Origin: JAAYFT01 sp041655755
GTDB lineage: Bacteria; Bacillota; Clostridia; Tissierellales; Tissierellaceae
Direction: 5' to 3'
Length of the DNA: 16,880 bases
Assembly (NCBI GenBank): GCA_041655755.1
Contig: JBBAEY010000051.1
Location: forward strand, 1-16,880
This document shows, one piece after another, positions 1 to 7,914 of the stretch. The notes beneath the pieces were generated by a model. The model saw nothing but the letters and a program-made list of their open reading frames with translations, was not told where the DNA came from and did not search any database. A program made the position numbers and the translations under genes. The stretch's first letter is position 1. Every line of letters begins with the position of its first letter.

Positions 1-66
1 ATGAGATAAGGGAGGATCAGTATATTAAAAGAAAATATAGAAGAGAAAGAATTAAGGAGTTTTTAG

Positions 67-294
67 ATTTATAATTTACAAGTATTTTCTATCATACCCT
101 TGACACGAGAGGGATCAGGCAAGACAATTGCGAGCTTTAAAACTGCTCTATTTTTATCTATCCGTGGTGGATTTGACAAAGTTATTTTTTTAGTGGACAG
201 AAAAGAATTAGATAAAAAGACCAGCGATAATTTTAAAGCATATGCGTCCTATGAACCTATATCAGTAGATGACACAAAGAATACATATCAATGA
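67..294 (+). pseudogene. Remnant of type I restriction enzyme R subunit (HsdR)
   Basis: This short open stretch encodes a fragment resembling the start of the motor domain of HsdR, the ATP-dependent translocase/endonuclease subunit of type I restriction systems. Visible are a Walker A motif (GSGKT, encoded near 115-129) and a downstream FLVDRKELD-x-x-T block, which is the usual HsdR helicase motif Ia region. The fragment then reads SVDDTKNTYQ and hits TGA at 292-294, where an intact HsdR would continue for several hundred residues. A stop lies in frame at 64-66, there is no good ribosome binding site, and the only possible start is TTG at 100. None of the following 60 bases resumes the motor domain in any frame I checked. 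I read it as a decayed, non-functional relic left by loss of a restriction locus. What lies to the left of the window is unknown. Confidence 0.6.
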
Positions 295-317
295 AAAAAA
301 ACAGTTACTATTGTTTT
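294..317 (-). terminator. Rho-independent terminator of rodA
   Basis: Read on the minus strand just after the rodA stop, AAAACA (317-312) and TGTTTT (303-298) can form a 6-bp stem around an 8-nt loop, followed by a run of T to 294. The stem is AT-rich and so only moderately strong. Its position and tail fit the end of the rodA transcript. Confidence 0.5.
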
Positions 318-357
318 GTCACTCTTATTTTCTGAAAAGACACGGTCCTCCCATCTT

Positions 358-1464
358 TTAGAAACTTAGCTCCTCCCTATGGATCCCTACGCTTAGGATT
401 ATCCCTATACAGATTAAATTAGTCAATTGAAAGGTACCGCCATAGCTCATAAAGGGCAGTGGGATTCCAGTGATAGGCATGAGACCAATGGTCATGCCTA
501 TATTTTCCCATATATGAAATAGAAACATGGCTGCAAATCCAATTACCATCAGTGATCCGAATAGGTCATTGGATTTTCTAGCAATCCTGATAAATCGTCC
601 CAGCATAATAAAATATAGGAATATAAGCCCAAGTCCACCCATTAGCCCTAGTTCTTCTCCCACCACAGCAAAGATAAAGTCAGTTTGTTTCTCAGGTATA
701 TAGTTGAACTGGGTCTGGACTCCTTCAAATAGGCCCCTACCAAAAACCTTGCCTGAGCCAATGGCTATCTTTCCCTGATAGGCTTGGAGCCCTGTATTTG
801 ATGTATCCCTCTCAGGGTCAATGAAATTATATATCCTGTCTTTTTGATACTTATCCAGCCTAAACCACAGAAGGGGCAGGCTCAACAAACCAATTCCAAG
901 GGCATATCCAATATACCGCCACTTAATTCCAGCAATAAATAGCATTGCCGCTATAAAAAATACAAAGACCATGGCAGTACCTGCATCTGGCTGCAGAAGT
1001 ATTAGAACAACGGGAAAAAAGGCAAAAATCAAAATCTTTAGTATGGTAATAGGATCGTTTATATCCTCCTTATAGTTGTCTATAAATTTTGCCAGGGATA
1101 TGATTAGGCCTATCTTTACAAATTCAGCAGGTTGAAATGTAACTGGACCAATGCTAAGCCAGGATCTAGAACCCCACTGTTCCTCGCCAAAACCAAATAT
1201 GAGGACAGCTATTAATAATATATTTGATAAGAGGTAAATTGGTATATAAAGCTTACCTAGAAATTCATAGTCTAGTAAGACCAAGATAAGGACGACAAAA
1301 AAACCCAGACCCGTAGCGATAGCTTGGGTTTTTACATAATTGATAGTTTCTCTACTCAAGGTTGCACTCCTTATCATTATTAGACCGTATACAATTAAAA
1401 ATATTACCGTTATTAGGAGTACAAAATCAAATTTTTTATAGGACTTTTTCTTTAGATTAAACAT
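358..1464 (-). CDS. rodA: RodA, SEDS-family peptidoglycan polymerase
   Basis: RodA is a polytopic inner-membrane glycosyltransferase that polymerises lipid II into glycan strands during cell elongation, with a class B penicillin-binding protein as partner. The product is about 368 residues with around ten hydrophobic segments, a usual RodA length. Family motifs in order are QPAEF (about 112-116, numbered from the TTG), QPDAGTA (159-165), the extracellular catalytic-loop block EKQTDFIFAVVGEE (259-272) carrying the essential Asp, and PITGIPLPFMSYGG (331-344). The block after SYGG reads TFQLTN where many relatives have SSLLTN. The ATG at 1464 is preferred; a TTG at 1467 is also possible, since AAGGAGG (minus strand, about 1480-1474) lies within range of both. 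The gene stands alone, transcribed away from queG, with its own extended -10 promoter and terminator. RodA rather than FtsW is inferred from motifs and the lack of a division-gene context. Confidence 0.9.
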   Translation of the reverse strand: MFNLKKKSYKKFDFVLLITVIFLIVYGLIMIRSATLSRETINYVKTQAIATGLGFFVVLILVLLDYEFLGKLYIPIYLLSNILLIAVLIFGFGEEQWGSRSWLSIGPVTFQPAEFVKIGLIISLAKFIDNYKEDINDPITILKILIFAFFPVVLILLQPDAGTAMVFVFFIAAMLFIAGIKWRYIGYALGIGLLSLPLLWFRLDKYQKDRIYNFIDPERDTSNTGLQAYQGKIAIGSGKVFGRGLFEGVQTQFNYIPEKQTDFIFAVVGEELGLMGGLGLIFLYFIMLGRFIRIARKSNDLFGSLMVIGFAAMFLFHIWENIGMTIGLMPITGIPLPFMSYGGTFQLTNLICIGIILSVGIHREELSF

Positions 1465-1493
1465 CAACAGCTTCCTCCTTGACTCTAAAGAAT

Positions 1494-1502
1494 ATTATAG
1501 CA
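1494..1502 (-). promoter_or_regulatory. Extended -10 promoter of rodA
   Basis: On the minus strand this reads TGCTATAAT, a perfect sigma-A -10 hexamer with the extended TGn element. The -35 region is weak: TATTTG at 17-bp spacing or TTGTAA at 14. Start of transcription would fall near 1487, a few bases upstream of the ribosome binding site, giving a very short leader. Confidence 0.55.
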
Positions 1503-1523
1503 TATTTTTAAGCTTACAAATAG

Positions 1524-1551
1524 TTAAAAATAGATGACAATGTGTTATGAT
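1524..1551 (+). promoter_or_regulatory. Candidate promoter of queG
   Basis: TTAAAA at 1524-1529, a 16-bp spacer and TATGAT at 1546-1551 preceded by TGT make a plausible extended -10 sigma-A promoter. It diverges from the rodA promoter within a roughly 120-bp intergenic region. Confidence 0.45.
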
Positions 1552-1586
1552 ATTAGCTAAGGAAAGATTATTGGAAGGGAAATCAG

Positions 1587-2528
1587 ATGAATAAATTAAA
1601 TGAATATATTGTGGCAAAATCAAAGGAAGTGGGCATAGATATCTGCAAGTTTACAGATTCTTCCCCCCTTATAAATTTGAGGGCCCAATTACAAGAAAGA
1701 AAAAAAGAAGAAAAGATGACAGAATTTGAGGAGGGGGACATAGAAAAAAGGATAGATCCAAGGCTGACCCTTCCCTCCTGTAAGTCCATTATTGTTTTGG
1801 GAATATCCTATAATGTGGATTACAGTGAGAGACCAGACTACAAATTGAGGGGAAGGCTTTCCATGTCCTCGTGGGGTCAGGATTATCATAGGGTTCTCAA
1901 GGATAGAATAGAAAAACTCATAGGTGAAATAACTAAGGTAGGGGACTTCCAATACAAGTACTTTGTAGACACAGGTCCCCTGGTCGATAGGGAACTTGCA
2001 GTCAAGGCAGGACTTGGATATTATGGGAAGAATTGCTCAGTTATAAATGAGGAATACGGTTCCTTCATATTTATAGGCTATATATTGACGGATTTGGATT
2101 TAGACTACGATAGCCCAGTGGAAAGCCAATGTGGTGACTGCGACTTGTGTTTAAGGGCCTGTCCTACAGGAGCTTTGGAAGGGGCCGGTTCCCTGAATCC
2201 AAAGAAGTGTATATCATATCTAACGCAAACTAAGGAAGAAATACCAGTGGAATTAAAAAATAAAATGGGCATAAAAATATATGGCTGCGACACCTGTCAG
2301 TTGGTATGCCCTAAGAATAAGGTCGCAAAAAAATCAAGCCACAAAGAATTTATTCCCTATGAGACCAAGGGCTATATAGATTTGGAGGAATTGCTAGGTA
2401 TGTCCAATAGCCAATTTAAAAGAAAGTACGGTCACATGTCAGGCAGTTGGAGGGGGAAAAATATCTTAAAAAGAAATGCCCAAATCATAAAGGATAATAT
2501 TTTTTTAACAGAGTCACCCGAGAAATAA
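1587..2528 (+). CDS. queG: Epoxyqueuosine reductase QueG
   Basis: QueG reduces epoxyqueuosine to queuosine at the wobble position of tRNAs for Asp, Asn, His and Tyr, using cobalamin and two [4Fe-4S] clusters. The product is 313 residues. The N-terminal cobalamin-binding half carries the conserved block VDTGPLVDRELA (about 127-138), with the Asp proposed as proton donor in the family, followed by GLGYYGKN. The ferredoxin-like part has C182-x2-C185-x2-C188-x3-C192-P, then C208, and C234-x2-C237-x3-C241-P, the full set for two clusters. It is shorter than the roughly 380-residue enzymes of E. coli and B. subtilis and lacks most of their C-terminal HEAT-like region, a short form that is not rare in Clostridia. 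The ATG at 1587 follows GGAAGGGA by 6 nt. As a corrinoid enzyme it may use the B12 imported by btuFCD about 6 kb downstream. Confidence 0.92.
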   Translation: MNKLNEYIVAKSKEVGIDICKFTDSSPLINLRAQLQERKKEEKMTEFEEGDIEKRIDPRLTLPSCKSIIVLGISYNVDYSERPDYKLRGRLSMSSWGQDYHRVLKDRIEKLIGEITKVGDFQYKYFVDTGPLVDRELAVKAGLGYYGKNCSVINEEYGSFIFIGYILTDLDLDYDSPVESQCGDCDLCLRACPTGALEGAGSLNPKKCISYLTQTKEEIPVELKNKMGIKIYGCDTCQLVCPKNKVAKKSSHKEFIPYETKGYIDLEELLGMSNSQFKRKYGHMSGSWRGKNILKRNAQIIKDNIFLTESPEK

Positions 2529-2536
2529 AAAAATTA

Positions 2537-2545
2537 TGTTATAAT
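2537..2545 (+). promoter_or_regulatory. Candidate extended -10 promoter of kbl
   Basis: TGTTATAAT lies 8 bases after the queG stop and is a perfect extended -10 element, but no -35 hexamer is visible. It argues against translation from the upstream ATG at 2546, which would sit inside or at the very start of such a transcript. kbl may also be read through from queG. Confidence 0.45.
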
Positions 2546-2593
2546 ATGTCTAGAGTTTTAAAACTAAATCAATGTAATAGGGGAGGTTTTATT

Positions 2594-3781
2594 ATGTCTA
2601 ATGTTCATGAACTGGGATTTTTGAAGGAAAAGATTGAGGAGCTTAAAAAAGATGGTGTGTACAGAAAACTGCCTGTTTTGGAGACTCCAAATCAAGCGGA
2701 GGTCACCTTAAATGGTAAAAAGGTCATCAATCTATCCTCCAACAATTACCTCGGCTTTGCCAACCATCCAAGATTAAAAAAGGCAGCTATTGAAGCTGTA
2801 GAGAAGTTTGGTGCAGGGGCAGGTGCTGTTAGGACCATAATAGGCAATATGTCACTACATGAGGATTTAGAAGATGTACTAGCAAAATTCAAAAGAGAAG
2901 AGGCTGCCTTTGTCTACCAATCTGGTTTCAACTGCAATGCTGGAACTATACAAGCAGTCACAGAGGCGGGGGATATAATTATATCAGATGAATTAAATCA
3001 TGCCTCAATAATAGATGGCAGCAGGCTGTCTAAGGCGGCTAGAGGCATATACAAACATTCTGATATGGACAGCCTAGAGGCTGTACTCAAGGACGCAAGG
3101 AAGAACTACAGGAATATATTAATTATTACAGATGGCGTATTTAGCATGGACGGAGACATAGCGAAACTTCCTGAGATAGTGGAATTGGCAGAGAAATACG
3201 AGGCCATGACCTATGTAGATGATGCCCACGGCTCAGGTGTCCTAGGAGAAAGCGGCAGGGGCACTGTAGACCATTTTGGCCTCCATGGCAGGGTTGACTT
3301 TACCATTGGAACACTTTCAAAGGCCATAGGAGTCATAGGTGGATACGTGGCAGGGTCCAATACCATGTATGATTGGCTAAGCCATAGGGCTAGACCTGTG
3401 CTATTCAGTACCTCCTTGCCACCAGCGGCCATAGGTGCCATAATAGAGGCTGTAAATATGCTGATGGAATCCACTGAACATACGGATAGGCTTTGGGATA
3501 ATGCCAAGTATTGGAAGTCAAAAATTGGTAGCCTAGGCTTTGACACAGGTCATAGTGAGACCCCCATTACGCCGGTAATCATTGGGGATGAAGCAAAGAC
3601 CATGGAATTTAGCCGCAAGTTATTGGAAAATGGAGTATTTGTTTCAGGAATTGTATTTCCCACTGTTCCTAAGGGAACCGGTAGGGTAAGGTGTATGGTG
3701 ACTGCTGCCCATAGCAAGGAGCAGTTAGATGAAGCGGCAAGGGTTTTTGAAAAAGTAGGTAAGGAAATGAATATTCTTTAA
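2594..3781 (+). CDS. kbl: Glycine C-acetyltransferase (2-amino-3-ketobutyrate CoA ligase)
   Basis: This is a PLP-dependent alpha-oxoamine synthase of the Kbl/BioF/ALAS family. Kbl cleaves 2-amino-3-ketobutyrate with CoA to glycine and acetyl-CoA, the second step of threonine breakdown through threonine dehydrogenase. The 395-residue product has the usual Kbl length. Visible are SSNNYLGFANHP near the N terminus, DELNHASIIDG (His136, which stacks on PLP), the cofactor-binding DDAHGSGVLG (209-218) and the lysine that forms the internal aldimine in TLSKAIG (Lys243). The ATG at 2594 is chosen because GGGAGG ends 7 nt upstream; an ATG at 2546 in the same frame lacks a site and overlaps the promoter. 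The gene ends in a strong terminator. No threonine dehydrogenase is adjacent. Kbl is preferred over BioF on overall motif pattern and lack of biotin genes, but family members are hard to tell apart by eye. Confidence 0.83.
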   Translation: MSNVHELGFLKEKIEELKKDGVYRKLPVLETPNQAEVTLNGKKVINLSSNNYLGFANHPRLKKAAIEAVEKFGAGAGAVRTIIGNMSLHEDLEDVLAKFKREEAAFVYQSGFNCNAGTIQAVTEAGDIIISDELNHASIIDGSRLSKAARGIYKHSDMDSLEAVLKDARKNYRNILIITDGVFSMDGDIAKLPEIVELAEKYEAMTYVDDAHGSGVLGESGRGTVDHFGLHGRVDFTIGTLSKAIGVIGGYVAGSNTMYDWLSHRARPVLFSTSLPPAAIGAIIEAVNMLMESTEHTDRLWDNAKYWKSKIGSLGFDTGHSETPITPVIIGDEAKTMEFSRKLLENGVFVSGIVFPTVPKGTGRVRCMVTAAHSKEQLDEAARVFEKVGKEMNIL

Positions 3782-3803
3782 TAATTTCAAAAAAACTACA
3801 AAT

Positions 3804-3833
3804 AAAAGGCGTCTTAGACGCCTTTTATTATAA
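3804..3833 (+). terminator. Strong intrinsic terminator after kbl
   Basis: AAAAGGCGTC (3804-3813) pairs perfectly with GACGCCTTTT (3817-3826) around a TTA loop, followed by a short T/A-rich tail. The flanking A and T runs make it potentially bidirectional. Confidence 0.9.
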
Positions 3834-3859
3834 ATTACCTAACCAAATCCTTCAATTTA

Positions 3860-3868
3860 TGGTAGAAT
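3860..3868 (+). promoter_or_regulatory. Candidate extended -10 promoter for the nth gene cluster
   Basis: TGGTAGAAT fits an extended -10 element between the kbl terminator and nth. There is no convincing -35 hexamer. The call rests mainly on position: the upstream terminator means a new promoter is needed here. Confidence 0.35.
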
Positions 3869-3918
3869 TTATTGGAGGATAAAAGTAGGGTCGCAAAATA
3901 AGTAATGTAGGTGATTAT

Positions 3919-4566
3919 TTGAAAAATGGATTGTCCAAAGATGAAATAAAAATTGTTTTGGAAAAGCTGGAAAAGGAATTTCCAGATGCAAGGGCGGAAT
4001 TGGATTTTACCAATTCATTTGAACTCTTAATAGCAACTATCCTGTCTGCCCAGTGTACAGATGTCAGGGTAAATATCATAACATCGGAACTGTTTAAGGA
4101 CTTCAAGAGACCAGAGGACTATCTGAGCCTGTCAGAGGAAGAATTAGGCAAAATTATCAAATCCTGCGGCCTCTACAAGACCAAAAGCAAAAACATCCTG
4201 GCTACATGTAAAATCCTTATTGACAAGCATGGGGGGGAAATTCCCGATAGTATGGAGGAATTAACTACCCTTCCGGGAGTAGGTAGAAAGACTGCCAATG
4301 TAGTTTTGAGCAATGCCTTTAACCAGCCTGCCATAGCTGTCGATACCCATGTATTTAGGGTATCCAATAGAATAGGCCTAGCCAATAGCCAAAATGTCCT
4401 AGATACCGAAAGGGATTTGATGGAAAACATTGAAAAGGATATGTGGTCCAAGGCCCACCACCTGTTAATTTTTCATGGAAGAAGAATATGCAAGGCTAGA
4501 AAACCCTTATGCCATCTATGTCCCGTAGCCCAGCATTGTCTCTACTACAAAAAAGAAGTGAAATAA
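3919..4566 (+). CDS. nth: Endonuclease III (DNA glycosylase/AP lyase)
   Basis: Nth removes oxidised pyrimidines from DNA and cuts the resulting abasic site, starting base-excision repair. The 215-residue product matches the usual length of about 211. It has the helix-hairpin-helix LPGVGRKTA (118-126) with catalytic Lys124, the catalytic Asp142 in VDTHVFRV, and a C-terminal [4Fe-4S] loop C191-x6-C198-x2-C201-x5-C207 with the canonical spacing. The N-terminal helix contains the typical ILSAQCTD block (about 41-48). Translation appears to start at TTG 3919, since AGGTGAT lies just upstream and no ATG occurs before the conserved core. The gene is first in a closely spaced run with the FtsA-like gene, 15 nt away. 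Nothing suggests functional linkage to the downstream envelope genes beyond co-transcription. Confidence 0.94.
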   Translation: MKNGLSKDEIKIVLEKLEKEFPDARAELDFTNSFELLIATILSAQCTDVRVNIITSELFKDFKRPEDYLSLSEEELGKIIKSCGLYKTKSKNILATCKILIDKHGGEIPDSMEELTTLPGVGRKTANVVLSNAFNQPAIAVDTHVFRVSNRIGLANSQNVLDTERDLMENIEKDMWSKAHHLLIFHGRRICKARKPLCHLCPVAQHCLYYKKEVK

Positions 4567-4581
4567 AAAAGAGGGGATAAA

Positions 4582-6534
4582 ATGAAAGATAATTTAATAT
4601 TCTCTTTAGACATAGGTACCAGAACCATAATTGGGATAGTAGGAGAATATATTGAAGATGACAAGTTCAGAGTCTTGGCCCATGCCATCAAGGAACACAG
4701 CAAAAGAAATATGTATGATGGACAAATCCACGACATTGAAGGAGTAACAAGGATAGTAAAGGAAATAGTAAAGGAATTAGAAGGGAAAACGGGTGAGGAG
4801 CTGAAGGTTGTATCCATAGCTGCTGCTGGCCGTGCCCTGAAGACATTCAGGATAAGAAATGAAAGATCTGTGGACAAGTCCAGAGAAGTGTCAAGGCATG
4901 ATGTAGAGGCTTTGGAATTAGAGGCAGTTCAAAGAGCTCAGGAAGAAATAAACAAGCTCGAAAATGGGAACCTAAGATACTATAGCATTGGCTACTCAAT
5001 CGTAGATTATTACCTAGATGACAGTAGGATGGAAAGGCTAGAAGGCCATAGGGGAGATGAAATAGCTGTAGATTTGTTGGCTACATTTTTACCCCAAATA
5101 GTCATAGAAAGCCTATATACAGTAATGGCCAAATCAGGTCTAGAAGTAGGCAGCATTACCCTTGAGCCCATAGCAGCCATAAATATAGCCATAAAAAAGG
5201 AATTAAGGCTTTTAAACCTTGCCTTGGTAGATTTAGGGGCAGGCACATCGGATATTGCTATTACAAAAGATGGACAGATTATTTCCTATGCCATGACCTC
5301 CACTGCTGGAGATGAAATAACGGAGAGGCTGGCAAAAGAATACCTATTGGATTTTAATAGCAGTGAAAGATTAAAGATAGGTCTAAGTAAGAAGGACCAG
5401 CACGAATTTACGGATGTAGTGGGTATAGCTCACAGCTTGACTAGGAAGGAGATAGTAGATTCGATTATAGATGTAGTTGAAAAGATAGCCAGTGAGATAA
5501 AGGATAGGATAATTGAATTTAATGGCAAGGCACCTAATGCAGTATTTTTAATAGGCGGAAGCAGCCAGATGCCCATGCTGAAGGAAATGATTGCAGACAA
5601 GCTGGAACTGCCAAGGGACAGGGTAGCCATCAGAGATTTATCCATATTGGATACAGTCCTTGGGCTGGAAGGGCTAGGTGGCCCGGATATGATAACCCCT
5701 GTAGGCATTGCCCTAGAGGCTACTGAAGAAAAATACAGGAACTTTATAAGGGTAAAATTCAACGGGGAAGAGGTACGAATATTTAATACAGATGACATTA
5801 AGATATCAGATGTCCTAGTTCTGACTGGATACGACCCTAAAAACCTCTTACCCAGCAGATCTCCTGATTTTGTTTATTATATAAATGGGAAAAGACGCCT
5901 AGTGAAGGGAAAAATGGGAGGCTATCCTCAGATACTGGTTAACGGAGAAATAGCTAATATCAAGACCAAGCTCACGGATAGGGCAGATATAGAGATAGTG
6001 CCTGGTGAAGTACCACCTATGCAGGCTCCAAGCCTATATGATTTAGTAGACGTCAAAAGACATGTATTCTTCCAAGGGGAAAAGATTGAACTAATCAGGC
6101 AAATTAAAATAAATGGACATATAGTTAGGCATAATAATCTACTGGAGCAGGAGTCCTATATAGAATTAGATGAGATAAGAAGACTAGAAGATTTAGCTAT
6201 AGAAGTGGAAGGAGAGGCCAGTACAGGAGATTATCTAGTCAATGGAAAGGTGCAAGCACCTGACTATGAATTGCTTAATGGAGATATAATAAAGAAGCCT
6301 ATGAGGGACAGTGCTAAAAAGGACGGGAAAAAGTCAATAAAACTAGTCATAAACAATGAAGAGACAGAAATATATTATAGCAAAGAAAAGTTTATTTTTG
6401 TCGATATATTTGACCATATAGATTTTGATTTAACTACATTAAAGGGGAAGCTAGTGCTTGAAATCAATGGGAGAGAGGCAGAATACATGGAGGAATTGAG
6501 GGAAGGGGATACGATCAAAGTCTATTGGGAATAG
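4582..6534 (+). CDS. FtsA-like ASKHA ATPase with long C-terminal extension
   Basis: The first 380 residues or so have the actin/Hsp70 (ASKHA) fold of FtsA and PilM: phosphate-1 motif LDIGTRT (9-15), phosphate-2 motif VDLGAGTSD (216-224) and adenosine motif LIGGSSQMP (323-331). The segment from about 84 to 200 corresponds to the SHS2-type 1C subdomain of FtsA. Residues 385-650 are not part of classical FtsA. They hold three similar strand-turn units of the form x-NG-(8 to 9)-L-x-x-x-D-x-I (about 453-471, 553-569 and 628-646), which look like beta-grasp or related small all-beta modules. There is no C-terminal amphipathic membrane helix of the kind FtsA uses. The next gene, 28 nt on, encodes a membrane-anchored VanW protein, which suggests a cell-envelope role. 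Similar long FtsA-domain proteins occur in Clostridia, with no assigned function that I know of. It should not be called ftsA: no ftsZ neighbour is present and the architecture differs. Confidence 0.75.
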   Translation: MKDNLIFSLDIGTRTIIGIVGEYIEDDKFRVLAHAIKEHSKRNMYDGQIHDIEGVTRIVKEIVKELEGKTGEELKVVSIAAAGRALKTFRIRNERSVDKSREVSRHDVEALELEAVQRAQEEINKLENGNLRYYSIGYSIVDYYLDDSRMERLEGHRGDEIAVDLLATFLPQIVIESLYTVMAKSGLEVGSITLEPIAAINIAIKKELRLLNLALVDLGAGTSDIAITKDGQIISYAMTSTAGDEITERLAKEYLLDFNSSERLKIGLSKKDQHEFTDVVGIAHSLTRKEIVDSIIDVVEKIASEIKDRIIEFNGKAPNAVFLIGGSSQMPMLKEMIADKLELPRDRVAIRDLSILDTVLGLEGLGGPDMITPVGIALEATEEKYRNFIRVKFNGEEVRIFNTDDIKISDVLVLTGYDPKNLLPSRSPDFVYYINGKRRLVKGKMGGYPQILVNGEIANIKTKLTDRADIEIVPGEVPPMQAPSLYDLVDVKRHVFFQGEKIELIRQIKINGHIVRHNNLLEQESYIELDEIRRLEDLAIEVEGEASTGDYLVNGKVQAPDYELLNGDIIKKPMRDSAKKDGKKSIKLVINNEETEIYYSKEKFIFVDIFDHIDFDLTTLKGKLVLEINGREAEYMEELREGDTIKVYWE

Positions 6535-6562
6535 GGTAATCAATCCCGGCTTGGAGGCCACT

Positions 6563-7894
6563 ATGAGAGGAAAAATAGTCTTGGCTATATCAGTGGCCCT
6601 GTTAGTAATTGCTATGGGTCTTGGTATGGGATTTTATGTTTTTAAAAATATACTGGATACTGACTTTATTTACAGAGGCGTGAAAATTGACGGCTACGAT
6701 CTAGGAAACAAGACAGTGGAACAAGCCCTAGAATATTTGAGGGATAAAAAAGAAGCCAAGCTAGAAGGGAAACACATGGATTTACTCTATGATGACTGGA
6801 TTTATGAATTGGAATTAAGGGATTTGGATTTTACCTATGATTATGCCAAGGCCCTAGGAGAGGCCTTTGGAGTAGGCAGGGAAGGAAGCTATATTCACAG
6901 GATCAGGACCATAAGGAGGGCTAGGAAAGGGGTAAATATCTCCTTGAAATCCTACTATAATGTAGATAAGATAAATGAAATAGTTAGCCATATAGCCAAG
7001 GAAATAAATAGAAATCCCCTAGATGCCCATATATATATTTCGGATGGAGAAATTGTCATTAGCGATGAAGAACTTGGTATAAGGGTGCTTGAGGATGAAT
7101 TAACCCTCAAGATTTCTGATAATATATACCTGCTGGAAGATATAAGCATACCAGTGGAAAATCTTAAGACTAGGCTTACAAAAGCCTATTTGTCTAGAAT
7201 AAATGGCGTCATAGGTGAGTATTCTACATCCTTTAAGGGTAGTAGTAATAGTAGAATAGAAAACATTAGCCTGTCTGCACAGGCAATCAGCAATTATTTA
7301 GTTTTACCGGGGGAAGAATTTTCCTATAATAATACTACAGGACCAAGGTCTATTGAGTCGGGATACAAGGAGGCCAATGTCATAATTGGGGGGGAATTGA
7401 CCCCAGGACTTGGGGGTGGCGTATGTCAGACCTCCACCACCATGTACAATGCACTGCTTCTCTCAGATTTAACTATATTGGAAAGGCATCCCCATTCAAT
7501 TCCTGCAAGCTATGTGCCTTATGGCCAGGATGCAGCAGTGGCCTATGGATACCTGGACCTGAAATTTAGAAATGATTTTGATTTTCCGATTCTTACCTAT
7601 GCAGAGCTTGTAGGTGACAAATTAAATATTTACGTGTATGGAGACAAGGATGCTAGGGATTATGGGGTTAAAATCACAGCTCAGATAGTTGAAGTTATTA
7701 GGCCAGATACAGAGATTTTATTTGATATGTCCTTGGAGCCCAATGAAAGGGTAGATATTCAAAAGGGAAGAATAGGCTATAGGGTAGTTACCTATAAATC
7801 CATACTAAAAGATGGCGAGGAAATGTCAAAAGAATTAATAACAAAGGACCACTACAGGAAAAGAAACCACATATATAAAATTGGACCGGAATAA
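6563..7894 (+). CDS. Membrane-anchored VanW/G5-domain protein
   Basis: This is a 443-residue extracytoplasmic protein of the VanW family, whose members are found in Gram-positive envelopes and lack a settled biochemical role. One N-terminal membrane segment (about 5-27) is followed by a region resembling the peptidoglycan-binding-like module often found before VanW (about 36-200). The VanW domain proper spans about 210-365, with the hallmark block PGEEFSYNNTTGPR, then PGLGGGVCQTSTTMYNA (about 281-297) and ERHPHS. The C-terminal part, about 372-440, resembles a G5 domain. The ATG at 6563 is preferred because GGAGG ends 5 nt upstream; a TTG at 6551 is in frame but lies over that site. It sits between the FtsA-like gene and the DUF2225 gene, consistent with one transcription unit. 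Domain identification is confident; the function is not known. Confidence 0.87.
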   Translation: MRGKIVLAISVALLVIAMGLGMGFYVFKNILDTDFIYRGVKIDGYDLGNKTVEQALEYLRDKKEAKLEGKHMDLLYDDWIYELELRDLDFTYDYAKALGEAFGVGREGSYIHRIRTIRRARKGVNISLKSYYNVDKINEIVSHIAKEINRNPLDAHIYISDGEIVISDEELGIRVLEDELTLKISDNIYLLEDISIPVENLKTRLTKAYLSRINGVIGEYSTSFKGSSNSRIENISLSAQAISNYLVLPGEEFSYNNTTGPRSIESGYKEANVIIGGELTPGLGGGVCQTSTTMYNALLLSDLTILERHPHSIPASYVPYGQDAAVAYGYLDLKFRNDFDFPILTYAELVGDKLNIYVYGDKDARDYGVKITAQIVEVIRPDTEILFDMSLEPNERVDIQKGRIGYRVVTYKSILKDGEEMSKELITKDHYRKRNHIYKIGPE

Positions 7895-7914
7895 GATTAC
7901 CTAAGGAGGAAGAA

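Noticed and set aside
3..74. Open frame ending in TAA that could be the C-terminal end of a protein (about 23 codons, rich in Arg, Lys and Glu)
   Set aside because: Too short and without recognisable motifs; it runs off the left edge and cannot be told from chance.
2546..2593. N-terminal extension of kbl from an upstream ATG
   Set aside because: The added residues are not family-like, there is no ribosome binding site, and the ATG abuts a TATAAT promoter element; the ATG at 2594 has a good site.
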